Below are positions 36,496 to 62,285 of a stretch of 64,000 nucleotides of DNA, piece by piece; the first letter of the stretch is position 1, and every line of letters starts with the position of its first letter. Position numbers and translations under genes: made by a program. The DNA lies in assembly GCF_000972845.2 (NCBI RefSeq), contig NW_020853550.1, positions 310,001-374,000 on the forward strand, written 5' to 3'. The notes under the pieces were generated by a model, which searched no databases, had not been told where the DNA came from, and was given only the letters and a program-made list of their open reading frames with translations. The stretch comes from Larimichthys crocea (taxonomy: Eukaryota; Chordata; Actinopteri; Sciaenidae).

Positions 36496-36604
36496 TTCCT
36501 CTTCTCACATCTCCTCCTCCCCCCCATCCCATCCTGTCCCTCCCCTCCCCCTCCCCTTCCTCCCCCCTCTTCCCCCCCTCCCACGCGTCGCTGTGCTGGA
36601 CGTC

Positions 36605-50872
<14,268 letters not shown>

Positions 50873-50904
50873 GACCTTGTTCAAGAGTATGTGTGTGAGT
50901 GAGT

Positions 50905-50949
<45 letters not shown>

Positions 50950-51812
50950 TGAGAGAGAGTGAGCTGCGTACCTCCTCAACCCCGAAAGCTGCGATGAAAT
51001 GGGGCTCAGGGAGTTTGGGGAGGGGAAATGTACAGACCTAAGAGGAGCAAGGACTTCTTCACGGATTTCTCCTTTCTTATTTTCTTGTCTTTTCTTTCTT
51101 TATTTTCAGAAGAAAAAAAAACAAATGACCACATTCTGCACAAAGCTGATCACTGACTTTGGACATCGTTACGGAATCAGTGGAAAAAGCGATTTGGATG
51201 ACACATTCTGAAAAAAAAATCACATGTAACTTGAAATTGTCCCCAGTGTTTCCTCATGTGCCGGACTGTGCAAACAGGCTCTCTAATGTGGGAAAGTTTA
51301 AACTTCCACACAAATGTCTGTACAAAGTTCTAAAAAGCCGTACCAGTCGTCATGGTACCCGGGTTGGATAAATGCTGAGATGAATATGTAACTGAAAGCA
51401 AGAGTTGTTTTATTTTTCAAATTTTTTGTTTTGGTCGACGTTACTTTTTTTTCTTGATTTGGCAAGTGGCCGAGTCTGTGCTGCAGTAAAGTGTTTGATT
51501 GGGAAAGAGGGGGTGGGGGTGACATGTTAATCATCCGTTCTAAAGATGCGTTAGAGAGGCGCGGGGAGGGGGCTTCTCCCTGGACAAAATCATTCCATGT
51601 GATTACCAGCTTCCGTGTTCTCTCAGTAAACATGAAAACAGCCCTTCTTTTCTTGGAGCGTCTCCGTCTGTTCGATGTTCTGTTGTTTCCGGTTCTTCCG
51701 TTCTCTCATCCCCACTGGACTGTTTTGGTTTCACATTAGAACTACTTCACTGTAGACTTCTGATATTGTACTTGAGACATACAGGTCTTATGATTCATGG
51801 TGCTGCATTCTT

Positions 51813-51855
<43 letters not shown>

Positions 51856-53030
51856 TTTGTTTTTTTTTTTCAAATAAATTTGAAATCCAGTTATGTCCCC
51901 CACATATGGCTGCATTCATCTCGTCATTCTATCAGTTGGAATCCATTTTATTTTCTCCAAATTCATACTAGTCATATATTCTAGTGACGGGATGCAGGAA
52001 CAAAACAACAGGCGATTAATCCAACGTCATTTGTAAGCTAACGTGTTGGGTTTGACTGTTTTTATCCTGCAGGAATTTCTTTAAATATATATATATATAT
52101 ATATATATGTGTGTATTTTTATTTTTCGACCAATCCTTGCATTCCGTGTGACACCGAGGAAAACTGGGGAAGGGATCTCTGAGGGAGCGTTTGGATTGTT
52201 TCTAAAAAATTAAAAAAAAAAAGGTTTTTTTCTAAAAGAAAAAAAAGCTGCTATGTTCTCCTGTGAGAGCTGCTTCCCTTTCCACAGAATGCTGTATTTT
52301 TATTTCTCCTTTATTTTTTTTCCCTCACAAACTGACTTGTAAAGAAAGAGACGGTTCTCCTGACCGCAACAGTGGGACCTCAAACCGACGTTAAGCTGAC
52401 AGCTAGGCGGCAGCGCGAGTCGCCCTCTCCTCCCTCTGAGACTTTTATTTTGGACCGAATGTGGGGACAACAGACTTCAAGGACCGAGGGTCTGGTCAAT
52501 GAGACTCTGGACCGGGCCCCACCCACCACCACTACACCCCAACCCCCCGCCCCCAAGTCCACCAACACACACAGAAGGGTACTCATGTTACATGAATGTT
52601 TGACAAATTGAAAAAAAAAAAAAAGTTGTGACCCAAAATTAACCAGCACCTTAAAGATGAAAGAAATACAACCTAAAAGACACAATAGGACAGTATGTAT
52701 GATTATGTGTACTTGTATAGAAAGAAATGTGATATAGACTTGTATGGAGAAAATATAGTACACTGAATTTATCGCATGATATTTGTTTTTAGGGTCTGAG
52801 TGACCAACTCTGTCAGATGGTTGGAAGCTGATATTGGGTCTGTTCCTGGGATTCCTCCAAAAAACCAGACGCTGCATTCTCTTTTTGTTTTGTAAAGATC
52901 ATTCTGTTGGTTTGGTTTTATTTTTACACAGATCATAGTAGTAACTATTTCAATTGTTCCCCTCCAAAAAGTTTAAGAAGCAAGAGATGTAATGCATTTT
53001 GATAATAAAATAATCATGATGGTAATGTAT
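50873..53030 (+). other. setd5: setd5 3' UTR
   Basis: This runs from the TAG at 50870-50872 to an AATAAA at 53004-53009. It contains a (GT)n tract (50908-50947), a T homopolymer of about 40 broken only by a single G (51815-51870), an (AT)n tract (52086-52108) and several A-rich runs. Such extended UTRs are usual for SETD5. Confidence 0.6.
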
Positions 53031-55362
53031 TTTAAGAAATACCATTGTGATGTGTCATTCGAGGGAGTCACTTGATTGTTGTGCACACGTCACAGTGGTC
53101 TGAGTGGAGGAGACGATTGTGTTTTATCTGAAGAGGTTCATTCACGTTTCATGGCTCTGCTTTCTGGGCTCTTTATTGGCCCATCACAAAACCTGGCTTC
53201 ACCCAGCAGGACGGGTTTTTAGGTGCCATTGATGAGCCTCTGATCTCTGCCAGAGAGGTTACCAGGATATATTTAAAACCTGGTGACATTGTAAAGGAGT
53301 TAAAGGAAAGTTTATTTGTCAGTAAAAATACACATGAAATAAAAAATACATCAGACAAAAGAAAAACATCACAAGTGTTGAGCTCAGAAATACAGTTTTG
53401 TTTTTGGAGACTAAACTAAAAAAACTAGACATTAGAAAAGAAGAAAAATTGTTAAAAACCAATTCTACACAACACGCCTTTAGTCTCTGGATGAAATTTG
53501 TCAACACAAGCATGACGAGACATTTAGTGCATCATGTTTGAGACTAGAAGGTCAACTTTATTCAGTCCGTGTGTCTGGATTGATCTGAACGTCTTACGTG
53601 TTACCCTGACCTGACACACGACCACATATTAAAACCAACAAACACTGCAAACTGAAACTAAAAGAACTAAAAAACCAAATGAAAACTCTTCACCTGCTTT
53701 ATTCTTTTCTTCAAAACGTCCAAGAAAAACATCTTCATTACCAACCATTAACGCCTGTACAATCAGTCACTCGTGTTCTCTGACATATCCATGTTTTCAT
53801 CTTAACGGGTAAAAAAAAAAAAAAAGGTCCAACAAATTCTTTCAGTCTGAATCCTGTTATCAGAACTACATTCAAAGTCCACCTGTGTTTACATAGATCA
53901 CATAGAACTACATGTCCAATCACTCCAAAGAAATCCTGTTGACAGAGCTAATAGAACAGGAGTACAGGATCATTCCAGACTGAGCTCTCCGTTTCTGTCC
54001 TCATGGAGCATCAGTACTGTCTTCATCCACTAGAGGAAAGCATTGAGCTGCAGGTGAATCGTGCAAAGCAGTAGACGTGCTTTGGTTTCTCAGTGAGGAA
54101 GACTCATGATAGAAGGACTCATTGTTGGGGTTATTCTCTGTCTTTGTGATGCTGATGTTAGATAAGTGGACAAATATTCATTGATTGTTGCAGCAGCTAT
54201 AGGTGGCTATAGGTCAAACTTGTTAGTTTGCACATATATCCGTCTGCTGACAGCAGTTTCCGAAGCCACAAACACCTTTTAGTCAGACATGTAAGCCATG
54301 TAATCAGTTGTTGTCTTCAGAATCAGCAAAGACCAAATGTTTGCTCACTGTCTGAGCTCTGAAATGCATTTCCAAGACATTTGTCAGCCACCCAAACAGT
54401 ATGACACACAGCAAACCCCTCAGTGTTGACTATCAAACATAACTCTGTGCCAACATTTCTATGTGTGAGGCCTGTGAACAGTTTGGAACAGCTGCCTCTG
54501 AGCAGCAGATTACACTCACAGACCTGAACCAGGTCCAGAGAGCATGTGGAAAAACAAATTTCCGGTGTGAGGTCTTCCCTCTCTGTTTGCTTCCTGCTGC
54601 AGGTGGCGGGCACACAGACACTAACTGAAGTGAAGTGAAGTGAGTGAACAGGTATGGTGGTGGGGAGCAGCGCTGGAGGCCACGCTGACGACAGGTTGTC
54701 TGAGTGGAGGGAAACGCAGGTAGCAGATGGCTGGTCTGAGGCCTGTCAGCATGTCCAAGTCTTCATTCTCACTGCTCCAGATGGACTTTATGCACTGTCT
54801 ACCAGCAGAGCCAGAAACCCACAAAGACAGACGGCCGGGTTGTAAAATCAGAGATTATTGGAGGATTTCATGTCTCAAAGTTTCACATTAAAAACTCGCA
54901 AACACACAGACACCGAAAACTATATGACAGCTGTCCGAAGACCAAAGACACCCCTGTAAAGACCTCCTGACACCTCCACAAGGATCCCTCAGAGTCTTTA
55001 TAACCTGAGCTTCCAGAGCTGCAAGACCTGCTCTGGTCCCAGTTTCTTTACGCAAACAATACACACACACTCACACACATTTGCACAATTATGAGGCAGT
55101 TTGCAGGTTTACGATGGCTCTAAGGTGCTGCTGGACCTGAACTTCAGTTCTTTCTTCACTTTGTTATAGAAGCTGTGTAAGTCCTTCATAAAACTCAGAC
55201 TCATAATGTTCAGATACTGTAATAACAATAATTATAAACTGTTTATGTATAGCACAGTTTGTACATTTACATCAAATGATATATTTGTAAATAGAGTTCA
55301 GTCTAAACCTGCTCTTTATAAAAAAATGTCATATTTGTTATGTTATGATTTAGTGCTATGAA

Positions 55363-55368
55363 AATAAA
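55363..55368 (+). terminator. Orphan polyadenylation signal
   Basis: AATAAA is followed 7 bases later by a run of 11 A, in AU-rich sequence with TGTAAATA-type Pumilio-like motifs upstream. It could be a distal setd5 poly(A) site, the end of an unrecognised non-coding transcript, or a retrocopy tail. Confidence 0.35.
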
Positions 55369-55689
55369 ATTGAGAGAAAAAAAAAAGAGTTTAATGCTGC
55401 AGTGTCTGATGACCTCAGTGACCTCAGGTGGTGGTCAGGCATTTTAGATGGAGGAGACATCCAGCTAAGTGTGGATCTTCTGCATTTAGTGCATCTGTAC
55501 GCTGCAATGCTTAGATACTTTTATTTAGTGGTAACTTTTCCAGTGCAGGACTTTTGTTTGCTTTGTTAGATTTTTGAGTCCATTTGGTCTCTTTTAGAGC
55601 ACCAGTGACTACTATTTTGGTTTTGTCATTTCATTTTAATTAGATAAACACAACCAATCTTAAATATTTTCATTCATTATGCTGAAGAG

Positions 55690-55930
55690 TTTGCTCTGTT
55701 TGCTTCTTTGGGTCGTCCATATAGCTATGAATATTTACACCACATGATTGAGCGGAAGCATATATGATAAAATACAAGTATTGAACCCTGTGGAACACCG
55801 TGTGGAATACAGTGGCTAAAACATGCTCATCAATACTAAAAGTGCCATCATAATAAGAATTAGTACAAGCTTTGTCCCTACATTACATCAAGAGTGAGTG
55901 TTACTCTTTAATGAAAACACCATCAACTCT
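55690..55930 (-). mobile_element. L2-like LINE reverse-transcriptase fragment
   Basis: Read on the minus strand this gives GVPQGSIL, then CGVNIHSYMDDPKK about 20 codons later. These are RT motifs 4 and 5 of L2/CR1-group LINEs, where the catalytic box is normally YADD. Stops and small deletions flank the motifs, so it is a fossil. Confidence 0.6.
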
Positions 55931-56809
55931 ATCTCCATGGAGGCGATTTCATTAAATAGTGTGTTGATACATGTTAATAGTTTTGTAGTATTGTAACTCA
56001 GCAAATCTTTGACATTAAGTCCAAATGAATCTAATATATAATATATAGTTCATAAGTGTACTTTGAAGAATTAACAATATGTCTTACGGTACTTTATGGA
56101 CAGATATTTGACTTGCTGACATGTACAAAAACTATTTTGTGTTATTGTTGCTATAATAACATTTGTATGGTGTCTAGTTACGTCAGTGCCTGTGCAGTAT
56201 ATGTAGTACCGGTATACAGAGTATGTAGTCTGTGGATGTGTACAATGCGAGATGTGTGAGTGTGTGAGCTGTCAGTATTACCGGAGGTTTTTTTTTTTAG
56301 AAGGAAGTGTGGAAGCCTGAACAGACTGCGTCATACATGAGGACATATTAATTCACAATAGTCTATTTTAGTACTATAGTTTTAGTTCTGTTGTTGTTAA
56401 AGTTATGTAAAATGTGTACATATACTTTGCCAAGAACTGCATTGTCTGATTTCAAACACATCCATCGGTGGTGAATCCAAACCTGTGGTCAGACCCTGTC
56501 GTCTGACCATTGACCTCCTTGATAATTGATGTGTGCAGTCCCACCTGGCTCCCTTGTCGCTCACCTGAAGGGTCACATGGACTCTCTGAGACACAGCTCT
56601 TCTTTGAGTCGTGAAGACAGGCAGACAGAGAGATGACAAATGGAAGGCAGAGAGGACCGCGAGGCACATCACTAAGGATCTTTGTTATTATCCCCAAATC
56701 CAGCCGGCAGTCTGGACATGCTCCTCCACAACAAAGAAAGCGCCAATCTCTCCTGGCGTATCGTGCGGCCTGCCACCCCCCCGGCCATCTTTTAGCTGCT
56801 CTGTCATGG

Positions 56810-56819
56810 CTATAAATAG
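56810..56819 (+). promoter_or_regulatory. TATA-like / MEF2-consensus site
   Basis: CTATAAATAG is a perfect match to the MEF2 consensus YTAWWWWTAR and also a good TATA box. It lies after about 100 bp of GC-rich sequence (CCCCCCGGCC). No downstream gene is seen within 250 bp. Confidence 0.3.
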
Positions 56820-57339
56820 GGCATCTAGCGTGGGCTAACCGACTCAGGGGTGGAGAGATGTGTGCGGTGTGCCAGGAGATGTTTCCATGAGCTTTGGGTT
56901 ACATGTTAATGTGTTTTGCTTCCACTGATTGGACACACAGAGACACACAGTGGCTCTTTAAAGCAGGAGGTTTTTTATTATTATTTATTTCTCTTTATGT
57001 CCTCTGTATGATGATTTGAGCTTAAAAAACACTTAATGTAATGGGAAGTCCCTGGATAGGACATGAAAACTACACTGCTCAAAAAAATGAGGAACACTTT
57101 TTAATCAGAGTATAGCATCAAGTCAGTTTAGCTTCTGGGATATTAATCTGGGCAGGTAAGTAGCTGGGGTTGTTAATCATTTTCATCTGTTTTGGTGTTA
57201 ATGAAATTAACAACAGGTACACTAGAGGGGCAACAATGAGACGACCCCGAAACAGAAATGGTTTTACAGGTGGAGGCTGCTGACATTTTTTGCCTGCTCA
57301 TCTTCTTCTGACCAATTTCTCATTAGTTTTGCATTTGGC

Positions 57340-57960
57340 TGTCAGGCCGGACTCAAAGCAGGACTCAGGTGCAGAAGTGTCAGTGAGCTTATTTATTGGA
57401 GTAACAAAAACCCTCGACAGAGTGAGGCTATGGCAGGCTATGAAAACAGGCCTAAACTAGGGAAAACTAAAATCAATCCAAAGGAGGAAAAAACTCTAAA
57501 CTGCTTTATGAAAAGGTTATCAAAATCAAAATCACTCACGAAGAAGAAAAACAACCGGCTGCAAAACATTAACTGAAAGCGCTCCAAGGGAGACTGAAAA
57601 ACACAACAACACTAAACACTAAGAAACAAAAGGCTAGACTAAGAATTTACAACAAAAAAATCACTCAATCGAGGAGAAAAACAAAAGCAAAAAACGCTAT
57701 GACTATGGTAAGGCAAGGAAAAAGGCTTTGGCGATCGATCCGAGGACGAAACACTCTGGCACAAGACAAAGGGAGGCGCAGACAAGATATACAGAGTAAT
57801 GGGAAACAGGTGGAAACAATTAGGGTGGGGAAGACAATCAGACCGGTGACACATGAGGAAGGGCAAGTGACCTGAAACGAGAGGACAGGTAAATATCAAA
57901 ATAAAACAGGAAATGACGAGACAGAACAAAAACCCAACTTGACCTCACCGCGGTGTGACA
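57340..57960 (-). mobile_element. Probable solo LTR inside the Tc1 leader
   Basis: The insert splits the Tc1 sequence GCATTTGGCTAGGGTC and is bounded by TTGGC on both sides (57335-57339 and 57961-57965). Its ends are TGTCAGG...TGTGACA, the TG...CA form of LTRs. On the minus strand it has a TATA-like CTGTATATCTTG (near 57790) and an AATAAATAAGC polyadenylation signal (near 57390) in the order expected for an LTR. No internal retroelement genes remain, so recombination to a solo LTR is inferred. Gypsy-type is most likely, but the family is unproved. Confidence 0.65.
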
Positions 57961-57966
57961 TTGGCT

Positions 57967-58896
57967 AGGGTCAGTGTCACTACTGGTTGCATGGTGCAGT
58001 ACCTGGACCCTACAGAGGTTGCACAGGTAGTCCAACTCCTCCAGGGTGCGACATCAATATGGGCCATTGCCAGAAGGTTTGCTGTGTCTCCCAGCACAGT
58101 CTCAAGAGCATGGAGGAGATTCCAGGAAACAGGCAGTTACTCTAGGAGAGCTGGACAGGGCCGTAGACGGTCCTTAACCCATCAGCAGGACCAGTATCTG
58201 CTCCTTTGTGCAAGAGGAACAGGATGAGCACTGCCAGAGCCCTACAAAAGACCTCCAGGAGGCCACAGGTGTGAATGTCTCTGACCAAACAATCAGAAAC
58301 AGACGTTTTGAGGGTGGCCTGAGGGCCCGACTTCCTGTACTGGACCCTGTGCTCACTGCCCGACACCATAGAGCTCGACTGGCATTTACCACAGATCACC
58401 ACAATTGGTCTGCAACTGGCGCCCTGTGATTTCACAGATGAGAGCAGGTTCAACCCGAGCACATGTGATGGACGTGAACGGGTCTGGAGACGCCGTGGAG
58501 AACGTTATGCTGCCTACAACATCATTCAGCATGACCTGTTTGGTGGTGGGTCAGTGATGGTCTGGGGAGGCATATCCCTGGAAGGACACACAGACCTCTG
58601 CAGGTTAGACAACGCCACCCTGACTGCTATTAGGTATCAGAATGAAATCCTTGGACCCATTGTCAGACCCTACGCTGGTGCAGTGGGTCCTGGGTTCCTC
58701 CTGGTGCACGACTATGCCCAGCCTCATGTGGCGAGAGTATGCAGGCAGTTCCTGGAGGATAATGGAATTGATACCATTGACTGGCCCTTATGCTCGACTG
58801 ACCTAAATCCAATACGACACCTCTTGGCCATTAGATCCCCCAGGACACCATCCATTGTCTCATTAGGAGACATTAGGAGACATACAAACACATGAA
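57967..58896 (+). pseudogene. Tc1 transposase pseudogene
   Basis: The frame starts around YLDPTEVAQVVQLLQG (helix-turn-helix DNA-binding part) and continues through RRFAVSPSTVSRAWRRFQET. A frameshift follows near 58212 and another near 58415. The first catalytic Asp remains in FTDESRF (about 58430). The second remains in LVHDYAQPH (58704-58727), where the usual Asn-Ala is Tyr-Ala. The third acidic residue is lost: PIEHL has become PIRHL (58809-58823). About 100 bp of 3' coding sequence is also missing after it. The protein cannot be functional. Confidence 0.85.
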
Positions 58897-58910
58897 GGCC
58901 ATACAAACTA

Positions 58911-58940
58911 TCCATCCATCCATCCATCCATCCATCCATC
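58911..58940. repeat. (ATCC)n tail of Rex3
   Basis: About seven units mark the 3' terminus of the minus-strand Rex3 copy. Confidence 0.95.
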
Positions 58941-58956
58941 TTCTCCCGCTTATCCG

Positions 58957-60850
58957 TTAGTCGGGTCGCGGGGGCAGCAGCTTCAGCAGGGCAGCCCAGA
59001 CTTCCCTCTCCCCAGCCACTTCTGCTAGCTCTCCCAGGGGGACCCCAAGGCGTTCACAAGGCCAGCCGAGAGACATAGTCCATCCAGCGTGTCCTGGGTC
59101 ATCCCCAGGGCAGCCTCCCGGAGGGACGTGCCCGGAACATCTCACCAGGGAGACGTCCAGGAGGCATCCTCATGAGATGCCCGAGCCACCTTAACTGGTT
59201 CCTCTTGATGCGGAGGAGCAGCGGTTCTACTCTGAGTTTCTCATGGATGGCCGAGGTTCTCACCCTATCTCTAAGGGAGAGCCCAGCCACCCTGCGAAGG
59301 AAGCTCATTTCGGCCGCTTGTATTCGCAATCTTATTCTTTCGGTCACTACCCAAAGCTTGTGACCATAGGTGAGGGTAGGAACGTAGATCGACTGGTAAA
59401 TTCGAGAGCTTCGCCTTTCGGCTCAGCTCCTTCTTCACGACGGATCGGTGCAGAGTCCGCATCACTGCAGAAGCTGCACCGATCCGCCAGTCGATCTCCT
59501 GTTCCATCCTTCTCTCACTCGTGAACAAGACCCCGAGATACTTGAACTACTCCACTTGAGGCAGGATCTCATCCCCGACCCGGAGGCTGCACTCCACCCT
59601 TTTCCGGCTGAGCACCATGGTCTCGGATTTGGAGGTGCTGATTCTCATCCCAGCCGCTTCACACTCGGCTGCGAACCGTTCCAGAGAGAGCTGAAGGTCA
59701 CGTTCCGATGAAGCCAACAGGACTAGATCATCTGCAAAAAGCAGCAACCCAATCCTGAGGCCACCGAATCGCAGCCCCTCGACGCCCTGGCTGCGCCTAG
59801 AAATTCTGTCCATAAAGGTTATGAACAGAACCGGTGACAAAGGGCAGCCTTGGCCACTGGAAACAAGTCTGACTTACTTCCGGCAATGCGGACCAAGCTC
59901 TGGCACCGAGAGTATAGGGACCAGATAGCCCGTATTAATGGGTCCGGAACCCCATACTCCCGGAGCACCCCCCACAGGACTCCCCGAGGGACACGGTCGA
60001 AAGCCTTCTCCAGGTCCACAAAGCACATGTAGACTGGTTGGGCAAACTCCCATGCACCCTCCAGGACCGCGTTAAGGGTATAGAGCTGGTCCACAGTTCC
60101 ACAACCAGGACGAAAACCACATTGCTCCTCCTGGATCCGAGGTCCGACAATCTTGCGGACCCTCCTCTCCAGGACCCCCGAAAAAACCTTCCCGGGGAGG
60201 CTGAGGAGTGTGATCCCCCTATAGTTGGAGCACATCCTCCAGTCCCCCTTTTTGAAGAGGGGAACCACCACCCCGGTCTGCCAATCCAGGGGCACTGCCC
60301 CCGATGTCCACACGATGTTGCAGAGACGTGTCAACCAAGACAGCCCCACAACATCCAGGGCCTTAAGGAACTCCGGGCGGACCTCATCCACCCCTGGGGC
60401 CTTGCCACCAAGGAGCTTTTTGAATACCCCGGCGATCTCAGCCCCAGAGATTGGCGAGACCGCCACGGGGTCCCCTGACTCTGCCTCCTCAAGGGAAGAC
60501 GTGCTGGTGGGATTGAGGAGGTCTTCGAAGTATTCCCTCCACCGACCCAAAACGTCCCCAGTCGAGGTCAGCAGCACCACGTCCCCACTGAACACAGTGT
60601 TGACAGTGCACTGCTTCCCCTGCCTGAGCCGCCGGATGGTGGTCCAGAACCTCCTCGAAGCCGTTCGAAAGTCGTTCTCCATGACCTCACCGAACTCCTC
60701 CCATGCCCGAGTTTTTGCCTCCGCAACCACCGAGGCCGCATTCCGCTTGGCACGCCGATACCCGCCAGCTGCTTCAGGACTCCCGTGGCCAAAAAGATTC
60801 TGTAGGTCTCCTTCTTCAGCTTGACGGCATCCCTCACCGCCCGTGTCCAC
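58957..60850 (-). pseudogene. Rex3 ORF: reverse transcriptase and C-terminal region
   Basis: A 343-codon frame (59819-60850) carries GKAPGVDEVRPEFLK, VVVPLFKKGD, NYRGITLLSLPGKVF, EEQCGFRPGCGT and VDLEKAFDRVPRG. After a frameshift near 59840 the RT continues SPVLFITFMDRISRR and LLLFADDLVLLASS, so the FADD catalytic box is intact. The C-terminal part (TERIRLRIQAAEMSFLRRVAG, then LRWLGHLMRMPPGRLPGE) is in other frames. Several frameshifts show it is dead. Confidence 0.85.
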
Positions 60851-61676
60851 CAGCGGGTTCGGGGGCCGCCGCCACGACAGGCACCGACCACCTTACGGCC
60901 ACAGCTCCGGTCAGCCGCCTCGACAATGGAGGAACGGAACAAGGTCCACTCGGACTCAAGTTCCCCGCCTCCCCCGGGACGTGAGAGAAGCTCTCCCGGA
61001 GGTGGGAGTTGAAACTCTTTCTGACAGGAGATTCAGCCAGACTTTCCCAGCAAACCCGCACAGAACGTTTGGGCCTGCCAGGTCTGACCGCCATCCTCCC
61101 CCACCATCGGAGCCAACTCACCACCAGGTGGTGATCAGTTGACAGCTCCGCCCCTCTCTTCACCCGAGTGTCCAAAACATGTGGCCGCAAATCCGACGAT
61201 ACGACCACAAAGTCGATCATCGAACTGCGACCGAGGGTGTCCTGGTGCCAAGTGCACATATGGACACCCTTGTGCTTGAACATGGTGTTTGTTATGGACA
61301 ATCCATGACGAGCACAGAAGTCCAATAACAGAACACCGCTCGGGTTTAGATCAGGGGGGCCGTTCCTCCTAATCACGCCCCTCCAGGTCTCACTGTCACT
61401 GCCCACGTGAGCATTGAAGTCCCCCAGGAGGACGAGGGAGTCCCCAGAGGGGGCGCTCTCCAGCACTCCCTCCAAAGACTCCAGAAAGGGTGGGTACTCT
61501 GCGCTGCCATTCGGTGCATACGCACAGACGACAGTCAGGACCCCTCCCCCCACCCGAAGGCGAAGGGAGGCTACCCTCTTGTCCACCGGGGTGAACCCCA
61601 ACGTACAGGCGCTGAGATAGCTCCTGGGATCATTGGAACACGCAAACCCCTCCACCGCGGTAAGGTGGCAGCTCCA
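60834..61676 (-). pseudogene. Rex3 ORF: C-terminal apurinic-type endonuclease fragment
   Basis: Translated on the minus strand, it contains [20 protein letters not shown] and TDHHLVVSW, the metal-binding GDFN and terminal DHH motifs of APE-like LINE endonucleases, with [15 protein letters not shown] between them. The N-terminal catalytic half is missing through 5' truncation. The frame breaks before the reverse transcriptase begins near 60850. Confidence 0.8.
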
Positions 61677-61724
61677 GGAGGGATGTGTTTTCAAAGTGTT
61701 CCTTTGAGTTTTTTGACCAGTGTA

Positions 61725-62166
61725 CTTCCAGTGTGTGTGTTGAGAACATACAGTATATTTTGTATGCTGAATAGTGGATTGAGCAGCACAGCTGATTACA
61801 GCTACAGGAACAGCTGGCTGATTTGATAAAACAGTGATTTGATTGATATCTCAGTCCAGCTCATGTCAGCGTGTTTTACAGGTTCAAAAACAGAGATAAA
61901 AAGTTTTAGTTCGAGTTTGGTTAACACAGAGAGCTGAGTCTGTGTGTGTGTCACTGCGTGTGTCACTGCTGAGCAGATGTTGGCTGTGGTTAGAACAGAA
62001 CATCCATCAGGAGATCTTTGTGAGAATGAGCACAGCATTCTGTATAATCTGAGTCAGACAACAACACGTACCTCAGAAAATAATTAGGTGTGTGTGTGTA
62101 CGTATGAAGGCATATGCATGTGTTGCAGTATATGAAGGAGGGTTTGTGTGTGCATAAGTGTGTGTG

Positions 62167-62209
<43 letters not shown>

Positions 62210-62285
62210 AGCACACACAAACCTTCCTTCATATACTATACATATTAAGACACACATACTCGCAACACATGCATATGCCTTCATG

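Larger units (their letters stand above)
53040..57070. other. Intergenic region downstream of setd5
   Basis: No convincing coding exon on either strand. Contents worth naming are given as separate entries: an orphan poly(A) signal near 55.36 kb, an L2-like reverse-transcriptase scrap at 55.7-55.9 kb, and a TATA/MEF2-like site at 56.81 kb. Confidence 0.55.
58911..61678 (-). mobile_element. Rex3 (RTE-type) non-LTR retrotransposon, 5'-truncated
   Basis: This inserted, in the minus orientation, into the 3' part of the Tc1 element. Its 3' end is a tandem GATG repeat (ATCC on the + strand, 58911-58940), the known Rex3 tail. The + strand sequence CGGTGACAAAGGGCAGCC at 59832 and ACCACCACCCCGGTCTGCCA at 60266 match the two primers classically used to detect Rex3 in fish (from memory). 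The 5' part of the endonuclease is absent. Confidence 0.85.
57071..61724 (+). mobile_element. Tc1-like transposon, disrupted by two later insertions
   Basis: The TIR starts TACACTGCTCAAAAAAATGA at 57071. Its inverted partner ends GACCAGTGTA at 61724, with AAAGTGTTCC in the body of both. TA at both ends is the Tc1/mariner target. Between them lie a degraded transposase, a 621 bp LTR-like insert and a 2.8 kb Rex3 insert. Without the inserts and with its lost parts restored the element would be an ordinary Tc1 of about 1.6 kb. Confidence 0.9.

Noticed and set aside
52380..52877. 165-codon minus-strand frame in the setd5 3' UTR
   Set aside because: Low-complexity, no recognisable domain, no splice partners. 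Judged random.
53290..53345. Possible minus-strand polyadenylation signal (TTTATT)
   Set aside because: No minus-strand coding exon or splice site was found within several kb.
59243..60824. Plus-strand open frames of up to 199 codons across the Rex3 copy
   Set aside because: They are antisense to the RT and endonuclease frames and match no protein motif.
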